Source: Allomyces macrogynus ATCC 38327 (lineage: Eukaryota > Blastocladiomycota > Blastocladiomycetes > Blastocladiales > Blastocladiaceae). From it: DNA of 64,000 bases. Numbering within the stretch: position 1 is the stretch's first letter; each line of letters starts with the position of its first letter. Position numbers and translations under genes: made by a program. The notes under the pieces were generated by a model, which was not told where the DNA came from, did not search any database, and worked only from the letters and a program-made list of their open reading frames with translations. Shown here piece after piece: positions 41,749 to 53,725 of the stretch. The DNA lies in contig GG745350.1 of NCBI GenBank assembly GCA_000151295.1, positions 252,781 through 316,780 of the forward strand. The letters are read 5' to 3'.

Positions 41749-44479
41749 GGGTGGGGAGGGCCGCGTGGTCGACGAGCGGCACACAGAGCACGGCCGGATT
41801 CCCGCGGTGAACAAACGGGGCGCGGTCGCCCGGTGGTCGGAAAAGGACCCGGCGGCGGTGGGAGCGCTCAGCGAGACGAAATGGGCGGCCGGGTTGCGTG
41901 CCGCGGGAGATCAGTAGGGGATCGTCGGAGGGTTGGGAACGGGCAAAGCACGAGCGATCTGGCAGGCACCAATTGCACGACAGAACGTCGCCGTCGCGGA
42001 ACGTCGCGCGGACAGTATGCAACGACAGGGAGGCGTTTCGTTGGGCGTGGCAAATTGCGGTCGGGAACGCGATCGACCGCCTTGGAGGTGGTTGGGCCGC
42101 AGATGGATCGATGAGGGATGGCGTCCTGCGTTCCAAGCGACTTGGCAGTAGGGGGTGCGGATAGTTGTGTTGAGGTGCCGTCGCCAGCAGCGTGGTTGGC
42201 AGGTCGCCGCGACAAGCGAGCGAGGTGCACGTTGCAGCAGCTGGGCTGCTTGGTCAGAACACCACCCGTGGTGGTGCCGTCCTCTTTGTGCGAATACTCG
42301 CAATCGTGATCCAAAGATTGTTCGCTGCGGAATGCAGCCAGTCGTGTGTGCTGGCTGTGCCGGTGCGAGCCAATAACTGGCGGCGGCCGGCGCAGTCGTG
42401 GTGGGGCCGCCGGGAGATGGGAGACGTGGCGGCCTGTCTCCCAGCATGCACGTGCGGTCACAGGCAGGCCTGCCACATCTGTCCCAGCGGCGCCTCTGCG
42501 GCAGCGAAGGGGCAACGCAAGTTTGAAGCATGCAAAGTCGCAACGTTGTTGTTGCCGTCGCCCGTTGCCGCGCCCTTGTTGTCGCGCTCGATGCCCCCGG
42601 CGCCTTCTCTCTCCCCAAAGGCCGAAATGCTGCTCGACAAGCGCACCAAGTGCTCTTCTTGGCCGCTCTCACCACCTCGACAAGGTTCGACAAGTTTCGC
42701 TCTGGGCCCACCAGCAGCGCATCGCTCGCCGTCTTCCCCACCACGCGCTCGGTTCAGACTCAACTGTCCTCTCTCGCCGTCCCCACCAAACCCACGGCCG
42801 CGTCCTCACCCGCGATGATGCGCTCCTGGTCCGCGTTGACGTCCTGTCTGTCGTCTTCCCGCGTCCCGGCGTCGGTGCGGCCTTGGTTTCAGCTGCGGCG
42901 CGAGTTCCTTGTCTCCTGGCAACCGATACGTCCGCAACAACCGACCACGTGCTCGCCGCCCGTCATCCCGATCGTTGACTCCGCCACCCTGCCATCACTC
43001 CCTCTCCCCAACGGCGTCGTTTTGCGGTTCTCGACTTGCCAACTTGCCCCAACCATGCTGCAACTTTTAAGTCACTGCATTGTCGCGGCCTCGTCGCTCC
43101 TCTCCCGTTCCCGTCCCGTCGTCTCGATCCTCTGTGCAATGGCCATGGCATGCCCCCGAGTGTCGCCGCCGCTTCGCGCCACGACACCGCTGCGTCCTGG
43201 CCGAATCGCTTGTTGACCTCGCCCTTGCACGTTCCTCGGTCTTTCAGCTGTCTCAACCACGGGCGCTCGTTGCTGCGCGCACGTGCTCGTGGACTTGGAT
43301 GCTGCAAATTGTCGCTGGGCGAGTTTCGAGCCGGGCGGTGCTCTCTTCGCTCGACTTGACCCGCCAAGGCACGGCCGATCGTGACAAGTGTCGAGATTTG
43401 CGAGCACGCGCCTTGCGCATCAGCGCCAACCAGTTTTTCTGCCGCCGACCGAACAAGATGTATGCTCGCGCTTCCTCGAGCCGTCGGCATCGTACTCTCC
43501 CGGCCCTTCGAGCGGTTTCTTCGTTTCGTGCTGGATGCGCACGTCCGATTGTCGATTGGGGCTCCAAGACGCGTTTGGTGCCATTCGTGGTGCGCTCGAC
43601 GTCATTTGGCATCGCCCTCGGCACATAAGAGTCGGTTTGGCACCGGACGGGTCGTGTTGGCAGGCAACGAAGTGCTCCGACTTCTCTTATTGACAAACTA
43701 CGAGTCGTCTTCAAGCTGTTGGGCCGCTCAAGTCGTCGTTACCGGCCACGGTTCGTGCCCCGACAATGTTCGTCTTGATGTGCGTCCTCTCAGTGGCCGT
43801 GGTCAAGAACTCCTTGCCGCTGCAGCTGTTGCCCGGCGTCTCTGCTACTTTATGAGGCCGTGTCGACGGGGGATGGGGGTGACTATTGTTGAATACACGT
43901 TCACGGCCGCGACGAGGCCCGTTTTCCTTGCTCCATCAGCAGCTGTCGTCGGGACTTGCCGTTGGCGTGTCCCCGTGGGTCCGCGTGAGGAGGACCAAGA
44001 CGCCCGCGTGTGTGCGCGCGCGACAAAAAATACAACAGAAAAACTGAGACGGGCAAGACGTCGCCCGGCCCACGCGACACGCCCACGCTCCCCAGTCCGG
44101 GAACACCACAACCCGTGCTCCTCACGCTCGACCCCTTACCACACGCAAGGCACGAGTCACTGGTACTTGCAGTCCCCGCCGTCGCCGTCCTGACGTCGGC
44201 CTCCTCGCGCCGCTGCGCCTGCCGCCCCGACCCGAACGATCGCGACGGCCATTTCGGCCCCATTGCCCGCCCTTCGCCAGAGCCCGGCCGTCGGCCCGCC
44301 GTGGTAGTACGTTGCCGCGTTGCTCTTTCATTGCTGCGGGCTATCGGATGCTCGTGGGTGGAAAGACGTTCCGTCGTCGTCGCACAAGCGCAACGGTGCA
44401 GCTTAGTCGGCGTGGGTCGGCTGCTGCCTACCTGCCACGCTGCCACCTTGCTTGATGTCTGCCTGTTTGATGCCTGCCT
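41749..44479. other. 2.7 kb without an assigned gene
   Basis: Region between the TmcB-like start (minus) and the assembly gap. It holds several overlapping plus-strand open frames, the longest at 42530-43216 and 43381-44193, the latter with hydrophobic stretches and many Cys. No frame is uniformly coding-like, none shows family motifs and I could not join them with splice sites. It could be the decayed 5' part of a gene, an uncharacterised multi-exon gene, or just GC-driven open frames. The left 300 bp should contain the TmcB-like promoter and the right end the CHD1 promoter. Confidence 0.4.
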
Positions 44480-44720
44480 NNNNNNNNNNNNNNNNNNNNN
44501 NNNNNNNNNNNNNNNNNNNNNNNNNNNNNNNNNNNNNNNNNNNNNNNNNNNNNNNNNNNNNNNNNNNNNNNNNNNNNNNNNNNNNNNNNNNNNNNNNNNN
44601 NNNNNNNNNNNNNNNNNNNNNNNNNNNNNNNNNNNNNNNNNNNNNNNNNNNNNNNNNNNNNNNNNNNNNNNNNNNNNNNNNNNNNNNNNNNNNNNNNNNN
44701 NNNNNNNNNNNNNNNNNNNN
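44480..44720. other. assembly gap (241 N)
   Basis: Unbroken run of N. It interrupts the 5' part of CHD1 or its promoter. Confidence 0.99.
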
Positions 44721-45217
44721 TTCGCAGGCCACGACGCCGGCGCGCCGTACGATCCTTCCACCCACGGCCACCACCACCAATATGACGTCGACATGCCCGA
44801 CGCCGCCACGACCCCACCCGCGTCTTCGGCCGTGCGCGCGCGTAAAGACGTGGCTGCCGAGGCCGAACTCGATCCGAATCTCTACGGTCTGCGGCGGTCG
44901 TCGCGCGCGCGTCGACCCGTCGTTGCGGCCAATGACGACGACGATGAGAGCATGGACGATGCGATGATGGCGGCGGCTGCCGCGTCAGCGCCGTCGCGGA
45001 AAAGGCGTACGTTTGTCTCGGACGGTGATGGCACGGATGCTGGACGAGGACAACTGATCAGTTAGTGCTGGTGTCGTCGCAGGAATCATCGACTCGGACG
45101 ACGACGACGACGACGACGACGAGCCCGCCGGTCCGCCCGCACGCCGTGCGCGCCGGAACGTGGCTGCGTCGGACGACGATGACGACGACGAGCACGTCCC
45201 ATCGAACGCGGGCATAA

Positions 45218-45249
<32 letters not shown>

Positions 45250-48200
45250 GACGATGACAGCGACAACGACGAGGCCATGTCGGACGAGTCTGACGGCGAC
45301 TACGGCCGTCGCAGCACGCGCCGGCGCACGGCCCCCGCACCGCCACCACCACGCCGTGCTGCCGCGTCGAGTAGTAAGTCTAAACGCCGTGCAGTGCCCG
45401 CGGCCAAGTCGAGCAAGAAGCACGCCGGTGGGTCGTCACGGCGCCGCGCCGCCGACAGCGACGACGACGACGAGTACGGCGCGGTGCGGTTCTCGACCCG
45501 TGCACGCGCCAGCGTGTCCTACAACTATGCCGAGGCCGACAGCGACGAATTTCTCGAAGACGACGACAAGGCCTCGTCGTGGGTCGCGCCCGTGACCAAC
45601 CCGGCGCCCGCGTCCAACGAACCGACGATCGAGCAAGTGCTCGACCACCGCGTGGTGCCCGCGACGGGCGACGACGGTACGGTCGACGAGACGGTGCCAC
45701 CGACGACCGAGTTACTGATCAAGTGGAAGGACCGGTCGCACCTGCACAACACGTGGGAGACGGAACCCGGCTTACGCGGCGTGCGCGGCGCGAAAAAAGT
45801 CCAAAACTACTTGCGGTACCTCGCGCAAATCGAGACGGCGGCGGTCGAGGACGACGAGCAAGAGGAGCGAGACGTTGAGCAAGAACTGCGGCGCGCGATG
45901 CTCGACGAGCACAAACACGTGGACCGCGTGTTGGCCGTGCGGGCTGCCGTCGACCCACACACGGGCGCCGAGATTTCCGAGTACCTGTGCAAGTGGAAGC
46001 GGCTCGAGTACCGCGACGCGACGTGGGAGCCCGCGCATTTGATTGCGCCCGCGTTCCAGGCCGAGATTGATGCGTTTTATGCCCGTGCGCACCATCCGTA
46101 TTTGCCGCACAAGGGCCGGTTCTATGGACCCAACGAGAAACGACCGAAGTGGACCGCGCGCGAACAGCCGAGTTATGTGACGGGCGGCGAATTGCGCGAG
46201 TACCAGTTGTTGGGTGTGGCCTGGATGCTCGCGCTCTGGTCGCGCAACGAGAACGGGATCCTGGCCGACGAAATGGGTCTTGGGAAGACGGTGCAGACTA
46301 TCACGGCGCTGAATATGTTGATGCGCGAGCACAAGGTGCACGGGCCGTTCCTCGTGGTCGTGCCGCTATCGGTGATTCACTCGTGGCAGTCGGAGTTTGC
46401 GAAATGGGCGCCGGAGATGAACGTGATCGTCTACATTGGGTCGCGCGAGTCGCGCGCGCTGATTCGTGAGCACGAAATGTTCTTGGATGGCGCGCCGACG
46501 AACGCGACGGGTCGGGCCAAGTCGGCGCGGCAGCAGCATCTCAAGTTCAATGTGCTGCTGACGACGTTTGAGTTGATTCTCAAGGACCAGGACGAGTTGC
46601 GCGCGATCAAGTGGGCGTACTTGGCGGTCGACGAGGCGCACCGACTCAAGAACGCAGCGTCGCAGTTGCACGAGGCGCTCAAGGAGTTTCATACGGCGAA
46701 CCGGCTGCTGATCACGGGCACGCCGTTGCAGAATACCGTTGGCGAACTGAACGCATTGATTCAGTTTTTGATGCCCGACAAGTTTGCCGACCTCGAGGAC
46801 TTTGATTTCTCGTTTGGCGCCGATGGCCAGGAGGACAAGATTCGGCAACTTCACGAGCGGTTGCGGCCATACATGCTGCGTCGGCTCAAGCGCGACGTAG
46901 AAAAATCGTTGCCGAACAAGTCGGAGCGGATCTTGCGCGTCGACTTGGCCCCGCTGCAGGTGCACTACTACAAGTCGATCTTGACGCGCAATTTCGCGGC
47001 GCTCAACAAGGGCGTGAATGCCGGCCACCAAGTGTCGCTGCTCAACGTCATGGCCGAACTGAAAAAAGCGTCGAATCACCCGTTCCTGTTCCCGTCGGCC
47101 GAGGACGCGGTCCTCGGCACCGCCGGTGCGGCCAGCCCGGCCGATGCGCTCAAGGCGCTGCTCATGAACTCGGGCAAGATGCTGCTGCTCGACAAGCTTC
47201 TCACGCGACTCAAGCAGGGCGGCCACCGCGTCTTGATCTTCTCGCAAATGGTGCGCCTGCTCGATATCCTGACCGACTACCTGGTCCTGCGCGACTACAA
47301 GTTCCAGCGGCTCGACGGATCGGTCTCGGCCGAGCAGCGCAAGAAGGCCGTCGAGCACTTTAACGCACCCGACTCGCCCGATTTCGTGTTCCTGCTGTCG
47401 ACGCGCGCGGGCGGACTCGGACTTAACTTGACGACGGCCGATACGGTAATTATTTTCGATTCCGACTGGAACCCGCAAAACGATTTGCAAGCGCAGGCGC
47501 GCGCGCACCGCATCGGGCAGACCAAGACGGTGAATGTTTACCGGTTGGTCTCGAAGGACACAATCGAGGAAGAGATTATCGAGCGCGCGAAACGCAAGAT
47601 GATTCTCGAGTACTGCATCATCAAGCAAATGGACACGTCGGGCCGGCACCTCTTGCAGCAAAAGGGATTGTCGGTCGCCAACAATACGGCTGCGGCGATG
47701 CTCAAGATGCCGAGCCACGACAAGATGTCGAAGGACGAAATGGCGGCGATTTTGAAGTTTGGTGCGCAGAGCATGTTTGCGCGCGACGAAGCGCAGGATA
47801 AGCTCGAGGACGTTGACTTGGACGATATCTTGGCGCGCGCCGAGGAGCGCGAGGCCAAGGAAAAGGCGGCGTTGCAGGAACTCGAGGGCGCCGTGTCGTC
47901 CGACGCGAACGGCGACGGCGGGGCCGCGGCGGCGAGTAGCTCAGCATCGGCCGAGTTCTTGCAGCAGTTCCAAGTGACCGAGTTCCAGTTTGACCAATTG
48001 ACGTGGGACGACATTATCCCCGAAGCCGAGCGGAAAGCGGCCGAGGAGGAGGAACTACGCCAGCAAGAGGAGGAGATGCGCAAGCAAGAGGAGGCGCTGC
48101 TGCTGCGCAAGTACAAGAAGCAGCGTGCCGCCGGCGGTGCCGCGGCCCTGGTCGCGGACGACGACGAGCCCTCTGCTACTGCTGCCGCTGCTGTCCCGGC

Positions 48201-50541
48201 CAAGAAGAAGCGCGGTGCCGCCAAGGCCGCAGCCGCCGCAAGCAAGTCCACTGCCGCGCCCGATGCCGACCTCTCCGACAAGGAGCTGCGCGCCCTCTCG
48301 CGCGCGCTCACGCGTTTCGGCGACATGGCCGCGCGGCGTGACGCGATTCTCGCCGACGCGAACCTGACCGACCGCAACCCGGCCGCCGTCGCCGCTATCG
48401 CCGCCGAGATGATCGCCGCGTGCGAGGCCGCCGTCGCTGACCGGCTCGGCACGCCTGCGGCCACCCGGTCGACACGCGCCGTGACGACCGATTTCCGTGG
48501 AGTGCCGATCAACGCGTCGCAGGTGGTCGCGCGCGTCCGCGACTTGTCGGCATTGTGTGCGGTGCTTGCGCCCCATGCGGTGCAGGGGGACGCGGCCTTG
48601 CTTGCGTACCGAATTCCGCACCCGCTGAAACCCGTGACGAATTGGTCGACGGCGTGGACGCCGCGCGAGGACTCGTTGCTGGTTGTGGGTGTCTACCGGC
48701 ACGGGTTTGGGAACTGGATGAAGATGCGTGACGACACGGCATTGAATTTGGGCGCGAAAATGTTCTTGCTCGAGGAGGAGAAAGAGAAGATCCCGCGGCA
48801 GGAACATCTCGCAAGGCGCGCTGAGTACGTGATCAAGGTACTCGGCGACAAGTACAACTCGACGCACGGTGGGGCTGCGGCGACGGTGGGTGTGGCGGGT
48901 GCCGAGGTTGGGAGGGCGCGGTCGTCGTCGATGGTGCCGCCAGCGGAAAGTGATCTGTCGGACCTCGACTCGGCGGGCGAGTCCGTCTCACCCACCCTGG
49001 CGACCGCGCCCAAGAAGGGCCGTGGCAAAGCGGCTGCCCCGAAACCTGCGGCCAAGCGCGCCAAGCTCGATCCGGCTGCGGCTCCGGTCAGGCGCGCCGC
49101 CGCCAAGGACGCCGAAAAGAAGCCGCGCCGCGCGGCCACGACCACGGCGGCCAAGGGCAAGTCGGCCAAGGCGAGCAAGAAGGTCGCGCCGGCGTCTCCG
49201 CCCACGTCGACCCCTTCGTCGCCGCACATCTCAGCGACTCCCGCGGCAACATCATCGTCGACCTCGGCGCGCGCGCCGCCTGTCACCTACGCCGACTCGG
49301 ACTCGGATATTGACTATGATCTCGACGCGTGCAAGGCGTGCATGAAGCCCGTGCGCAAGGAACTGCGGCGGTTGCGCGATACGCCGAGTATTGCGAATGC
49401 GCAGCAAAAGGTGGCCGTCACGTCCGAATGTCTGCGCGTGATCGGCGCGCAGGTCGAAAAACAGGACACCAACATGCAGACGGATCTGTGGAAGTATGTT
49501 GCCGAGTGGTTCCCGAACCGGCCGAGCTGGGCCGCGATCAAGACGCTCTATTACAAGCTCATCAACAAGTGCCGCACGTCATCCACGTCGGCGCCGCCAT
49601 CTGCGACACCGGCGGCGGGCCCCAAGCGCAACGACTCGAGCGACTTGCCGTCGGCGCCCGTGTCGACAGCGGGCAACGGCACGCCCGCTGGGAACGGGAC
49701 CCCCAACCCGGCGAGACCGGACCCGTCGTCGACCAAGGCTGTGTCACCACCGGCACCACAAAAAGCAATAGTTACCACCCCAACCCCGCACCAGGCCGAG
49801 TCGCGCAACAACGAGTCGTACTCGCGGCACAGTGGATCGAACCGGCCGCGCGACCGCCGCGACTCGTATTCGCGCGACGCGCCCATGCGTGACGCCCCAC
49901 CACCACCCGCGTCGTCCTCGTCGCGTCCCTCGTACGAGAATGGACGCGACCGCGACCACCGGGACCATCACCGGGACCGGGCATCGCGCGATTACCACCG
50001 GGACTCGCATGGCCGCGACTCGCGCGATTATGGCCGCGATCGCGACCGTGATCGGGATCGGGATCGCGAGCGGGATCGCGACCGGGACTACCCGCACCAC
50101 CGCAGCAGCGACCGCGGCGGCGATCGCGATCGCGACCGGGATCGCGACCGGGACTACCACCACCGCGACCACCGTGATCGGGACCGGGACCGCGACTACG
50201 ATCGCCGTGACCGGGACCGGGACTACCACCACCACCGCGACCGCGGGTCGTGGGACGGCCCCTCGCGCGACCGGCGCACGTCAAACGGCGGCGGCGGCGG
50301 TGCCCCGTACGCCCGGCTCAGTGATGGTGCGGGCCACCCGCCGTACCGCGGCCATTCGCGCGACGCGCGGCTCCCGCCGCCGCCGCCCGTCCCCGGCCGC
50401 GTGCAATCGGGCACACCGGTGGATGAGTTTGGTCGCCGGATTCCCGATGCGATGGTCGCGACGCCGGGACAGGTGTCGCGGTCGCCGTCGGTCGCAGACG
50501 GGCCGAATCCGAGTGCGGCGCCGTGGCATCATCGGGGATGA
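44721..50541 (+). CDS. CHD1: chromatin remodeller Chd1 (5' end in gap)
   Basis: ATP-dependent nucleosome-spacing enzyme tied to transcription elongation. The frame is open from the gap; the first Met after it is 44793 (MPDAATTPP). A 58-nt intron (45025-45082, GTGATG...CGCAG) joins exon 1 to a 5.4-kb exon, about 1,895 residues in total. Order: [17 protein letters not shown] motif, acidic Asp runs, two chromodomains ([37 protein letters not shown]), SNF2 ATPase with Walker A DEMGLGKT (46270) and DEAH box (46630), helicase C ([34 protein letters not shown]), a SANT/SLIDE-like DNA-binding region ([40 protein letters not shown]), and the CHCT/DUF4208 domain ([17 protein letters not shown]). The tail from 49900 is a long Arg-Asp repeat. 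Longer than yeast Chd1 (1468) because of the low-complexity ends. Confidence 0.95.
45085..45265 (+). repeat. GAC/GAT trinucleotide repeats (poly-Asp)
   Basis: Two runs of near-perfect GAC codons encode Asp tracts in the N-terminal region of Chd1. Likely length-variable. The same DNA read on the minus strand gives Ser/Val runs in spurious frames. Confidence 0.8.
49930..50260 (+). repeat. CGN-GAC/GAT repeat encoding an Arg-Asp tail
   Basis: Purine/GC-rich hexamer-like repeat encoding alternating Arg-Asp with His and Tyr interspersed ([16 protein letters not shown], repeated with HHR). RD-type dipeptide repeats occur in RNA-processing proteins and are prone to slippage. It lies at the extreme C-terminus of Chd1, in the same exon as the ATPase. 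Confidence 0.8.
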
Positions 50542-50959
50542 AATTTGAGGGGGGGGATGAGAAAGAATTTGTTATAGGAATGGAGGGATGGCGTGCCCAG
50601 CTTTTGAGGTCTCAATGAACATCGATTCGCCGACGCAACGCTCCCCTTGGTGTCTCTTCGTCATGTTTCGCGCCCGTCATGTCCACTTTGCACCAAACAT
50701 CCAAGGCCGCGGGAAGGAACCGGGTTTGCGAGCATTTCTTGTCGGACGTTCACCCACCGGAATCTCCCAGGTAAAGAGGGAGACGCTGCACCGCCGTGAC
50801 CAGCACGTCGGAGGCCGTCGTCAGTTCTCGGCAAAATGCTCCAAAACTGCACCGAGTGTCTGTTCCACACCGTGGTCGCAGAGTCGACAAGGCAGCTATT
50901 GTATCAACAACCAACAAAAAACGGAATCACAGCCAATAACAAGCACCCCCGGGTCGCGC
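50542..50959. other. intergenic, convergent 3' ends
   Basis: 418 bp between the CHD1 stop and the stop of the minus-strand gene that follows. No feature seen. Confidence 0.5.
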
Positions 50960-51405
50960 TCATGCGCTGTTGATCGGTACCACGAGACTCGGGTCGTCCT
51001 TCAAGTGCTGTGCGTGGAACCCGAGCCGGTTCGGCAGGAACGTGATCTTCTTTTGGAACCCGACGTAGGTGCGGAAAGTGGCATTGGCGCGGGGCGGACC
51101 ACCGACGTGGCCACGGCGCTGGCGACGACGCTTGGCCTGGAAAAGTAGGAAAATAATTGGAGAGATTGCTGGGTCAGGGAGGGCGACGAGGAACACAGTG
51201 CAGTGCGTGCGAGGTCGTCGCGGACCTTGAGCATCGTCTTGTACTTGTTGGTCTTGCGGCCCTTGTTGTCGTGCTTGAGCCAGTGGATGCTGCGCGCGGC
51301 GGCCGACGTGGTTGATGGCGCCGGTGCTGTCGGGCGGGTGGTCGAGGCCGCGGCGAACCGCGCGGGCGCAAGGGCGCGCAGGGCCATACGAGCGAGTGCG
51401 CTCAT
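50960..51405 (-). CDS. small basic protein, probably mitochondrial (possibly ribosomal)
   Basis: Two exons, 51405-51226 and 51136-50960, joined by an 89-nt intron (GTCCGC...TTTCCAG), 118 residues. The first 35 residues are Ala/Arg/Ser/Thr-rich with no acidic residue (MSALARMALRALAPARFAAA), a typical mitochondrial presequence. The mature part is very basic: [60 protein letters not shown], ending VVPINSA. Size, charge and the RRRQRRGH stretch suggest a mitoribosomal protein, but I could not assign it to a family. A later donor would add about ten residues to exon 1. It shares a 490-bp divergent promoter with CDC50. Confidence 0.7.
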
Positions 51406-51893
51406 GGTGTTGCAGCAAGTCGCGGTTCAGAACGAGCGGCCTGGTGGCGGGAATCGAGGTGCGCGAATGGGATCAGCAGCAACGCCGGATGTGAGATTTG
51501 TTCGTCTGATCTTGAATGTGGCTTGCCAGTCGGTTGTGGCTTGCCTCTTTCGCGGTTTTTGCGAGCGGTTCGCTGCAACAACCTGCCAACGGCCGCCCCA
51601 GCCGACAACTGGGCCGTGTCGTGGCCGGTCGGAAGCGCGTGGCCAACTATTACCGCGCCAGACGGCCCGCCGCCAATCTCGCCCACCCGCTCGCATCAGC
51701 ACCCGCTAACCTGCTGCAATCTACTGCCTCGCTCGCGTTGCCATTGGCGCCGCGTCCCATTCATCGCGCCGCACCAAGCTCCCGGCTGAACCGGTCCACG
51801 TCGGCCCGACCATCCACTGCGCTGCACGCAATCCATCGCCCGTTGAGCAACACCCACTCGCGCGACGCGTGCCGACCGACCTAACCAGTGATC
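51406..51893. other. bidirectional promoter region
   Basis: 488 bp between the divergent starts of the mitochondrial-type protein gene and CDC50. No TATA element seen. Confidence 0.5.
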
Positions 51894-53429
51894 ATGAGCG
51901 ACGACAAGCCCAAGACGCGGCGGCCCGCGAGTACGTTGCCGCTCGCACGGCTGGCTATGCATCGCGCGCTCGACCCAATCCACGTCCCCGCGCGTGATCA
52001 ATCGTCCAACCAACCAACCAACGGCGTTGCCCACTGCTTTTAATAGACACGGCTTTCAAGCAGCAGCGTCTCAAGGCCTGGCAGCCGCTGCTGACACCCA
52101 AGAGCGTGCTCCCGACGCTCTTCATTCTTGGCGTGATTTTCGCGCCGCTTGGCGCGTTTCTGTGGCACACGTCGTCGTCGGTACGCTGGTCCCTGACCCC
52201 CTACGCGGCTCCCGCATCGACCACTGACCCTGTTGGCACCCCTCCCGCCCCCCACCAGGTCTCGGAGCTCGTCATCGACTACACGCAGTGCTCCAAGCTG
52301 GCGTCATCGACGCTTGCGGCGCCCACCACTTCGATTGCCGCGCTCTCGGCGCCGGGCGTCTCGGCGGGACCCAACGTGCAGTGGAAGTACGACAACAACC
52401 AGTGCACGCTCGTCTTTACGCTGCCAGCCGATTTCCCGAAACCCGTGTTTCTCTACTACCGCCTCACCAATTTTTACCAAAATCACCGTCGGTCCGTGCA
52501 TCTCTCTCACCGCAGTCGTCTCCCAGCAATTCCGTGGGGCTGTACGATGAATTCCTGGGCCCTGACCACTGCATCGCACCCCACTGTACAGCTACGTAAA
52601 GTCGTTTGACCCGAGCCAGCTCAAGGGCCTGACGGTCACGGCCGACACGATCGAGTCCAACTGCAAGCCGCTCGGCAAGGTGCCCGGGTCTTCCAACAAC
52701 GCCGTCTACTACCCGTGCGGCCTGATCGCCAACTCCATGTTCAACGGTGCGAATCTCCATCTGCCCCCTGGCGCACCGCTGCGGTCTCTTCAACTCACCG
52801 CTCTCCTCCAATAGACACGATCAGCGATCTGGTCACGACGGGCAACAACCCAACGACCTTCCAGTTTTCCGACAAGGGCATCGCGTGGCCTGCCGACGCG
52901 TCCAAGTACGTCAAGCCCGCGAATTTCGACTATGCGACCAACGTGCCGCCGCCCAACTGGGTCAAAAAGTACGGCCCGGCGTGGAACGCGTCCAACTTGC
53001 CGGACTTGTCGCGCAACGAGCGCTTCCAGGTGTGGATGCGAACCGCCGGGCTGCCCAACTTCCGCAAGCTCTATGGGCGCAACGATAACGCCGACTTGCC
53101 GGCGGGCACATACCAGATGACGATCGATGACAGTACGCTTTCTTTTCCGTCACTTCTCCTCCTCGAACATGAGTTCTGACGCGGCGTTCTGGGTCCAAGA
53201 CTTTGTTGTGACGAGTTTTGGCGGGACCAAGTCGGTCGTGATCTCGACCGTGTCGTTCCTGGGCGGCAAGAACCCGTTCCTCGGGTACGCCTACGTGGCT
53301 GTCGGGTCGGTGTGCATTCTGTTGTCGGTCATCTTTGCGGCGCGGCACCTCTACAGCCCGCGCAAGTTGGGCGACCATACGTATCTGTCGTGGAACCACC
53401 AGCCGCCGCCCAACTCGGGTAACAACTGA
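51894..53429 (+). CDS. CDC50: Cdc50/Lem3, P4-ATPase (flippase) subunit
   Basis: Obligate non-catalytic subunit of phospholipid flippases (Drs2-type P4-ATPases) needed for their ER exit and activity. Six exons (51894-51930, 52047-52180, 52259-52491, 52592-52746, 52815-53132, 53200-53429) give 368 residues, yeast Cdc50 391; all phases close. Family blocks: RRPANTAFKQQRLKAWQPLL near the N-terminus, first membrane segment LPTLFILGVIFAPLGAFL, ELVIDYTQC, FVLYYRLTNFYQNHRRYVKS-like block, PCGLIANSMFNDTI (highly conserved), KYGRNDNADLPAG-like block, FGGTKSVVISTVSFLGGKNP and the second membrane segment AVGSVCILLSVIF. Paired Cys and several N-glycosylation sequons lie in the lumenal domain. Introns are 67-116 nt, mostly with GTACG or GTCCG donors. 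Confidence 0.95.
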
Positions 53430-53725
53430 ATGCCCTGCTACGCTTGCAGGGTGTGCTCGTTTGTGTCTTTGACGACGACGGTGCTCTGCTCGCTCCCGCC
53501 CCGCGCCTTGTTTTTCTTTTGCTTTGCGACTCGGGTCCGCGCCTGTGCTTTTCTTCCTCTGCCGCGTGCGCGGTTTGATCGATACAAACAGTTTCCGTTC
53601 GTCGATGTGGCCTGCCGTCGCTGCTATTCGGCACGAATCTCGTTCTACCTCACATCGAGTGGACAAGCGATCAAATTGGGTGGACAAGAGAGAGCAATCA
53701 GGGTAACATCTATTTCTCGAGCGCA

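Noticed and set aside
42530..43216. 228-residue plus-strand frame as a gene
   Set aside because: Composition is that of random GC-rich DNA, with no motif, and equally long frames overlap it.
46366..47718. 450-residue minus-strand frame inside CHD1
   Set aside because: Shadow of the Chd1 ATPase exon, which has unmistakable SNF2 motifs on the plus strand.
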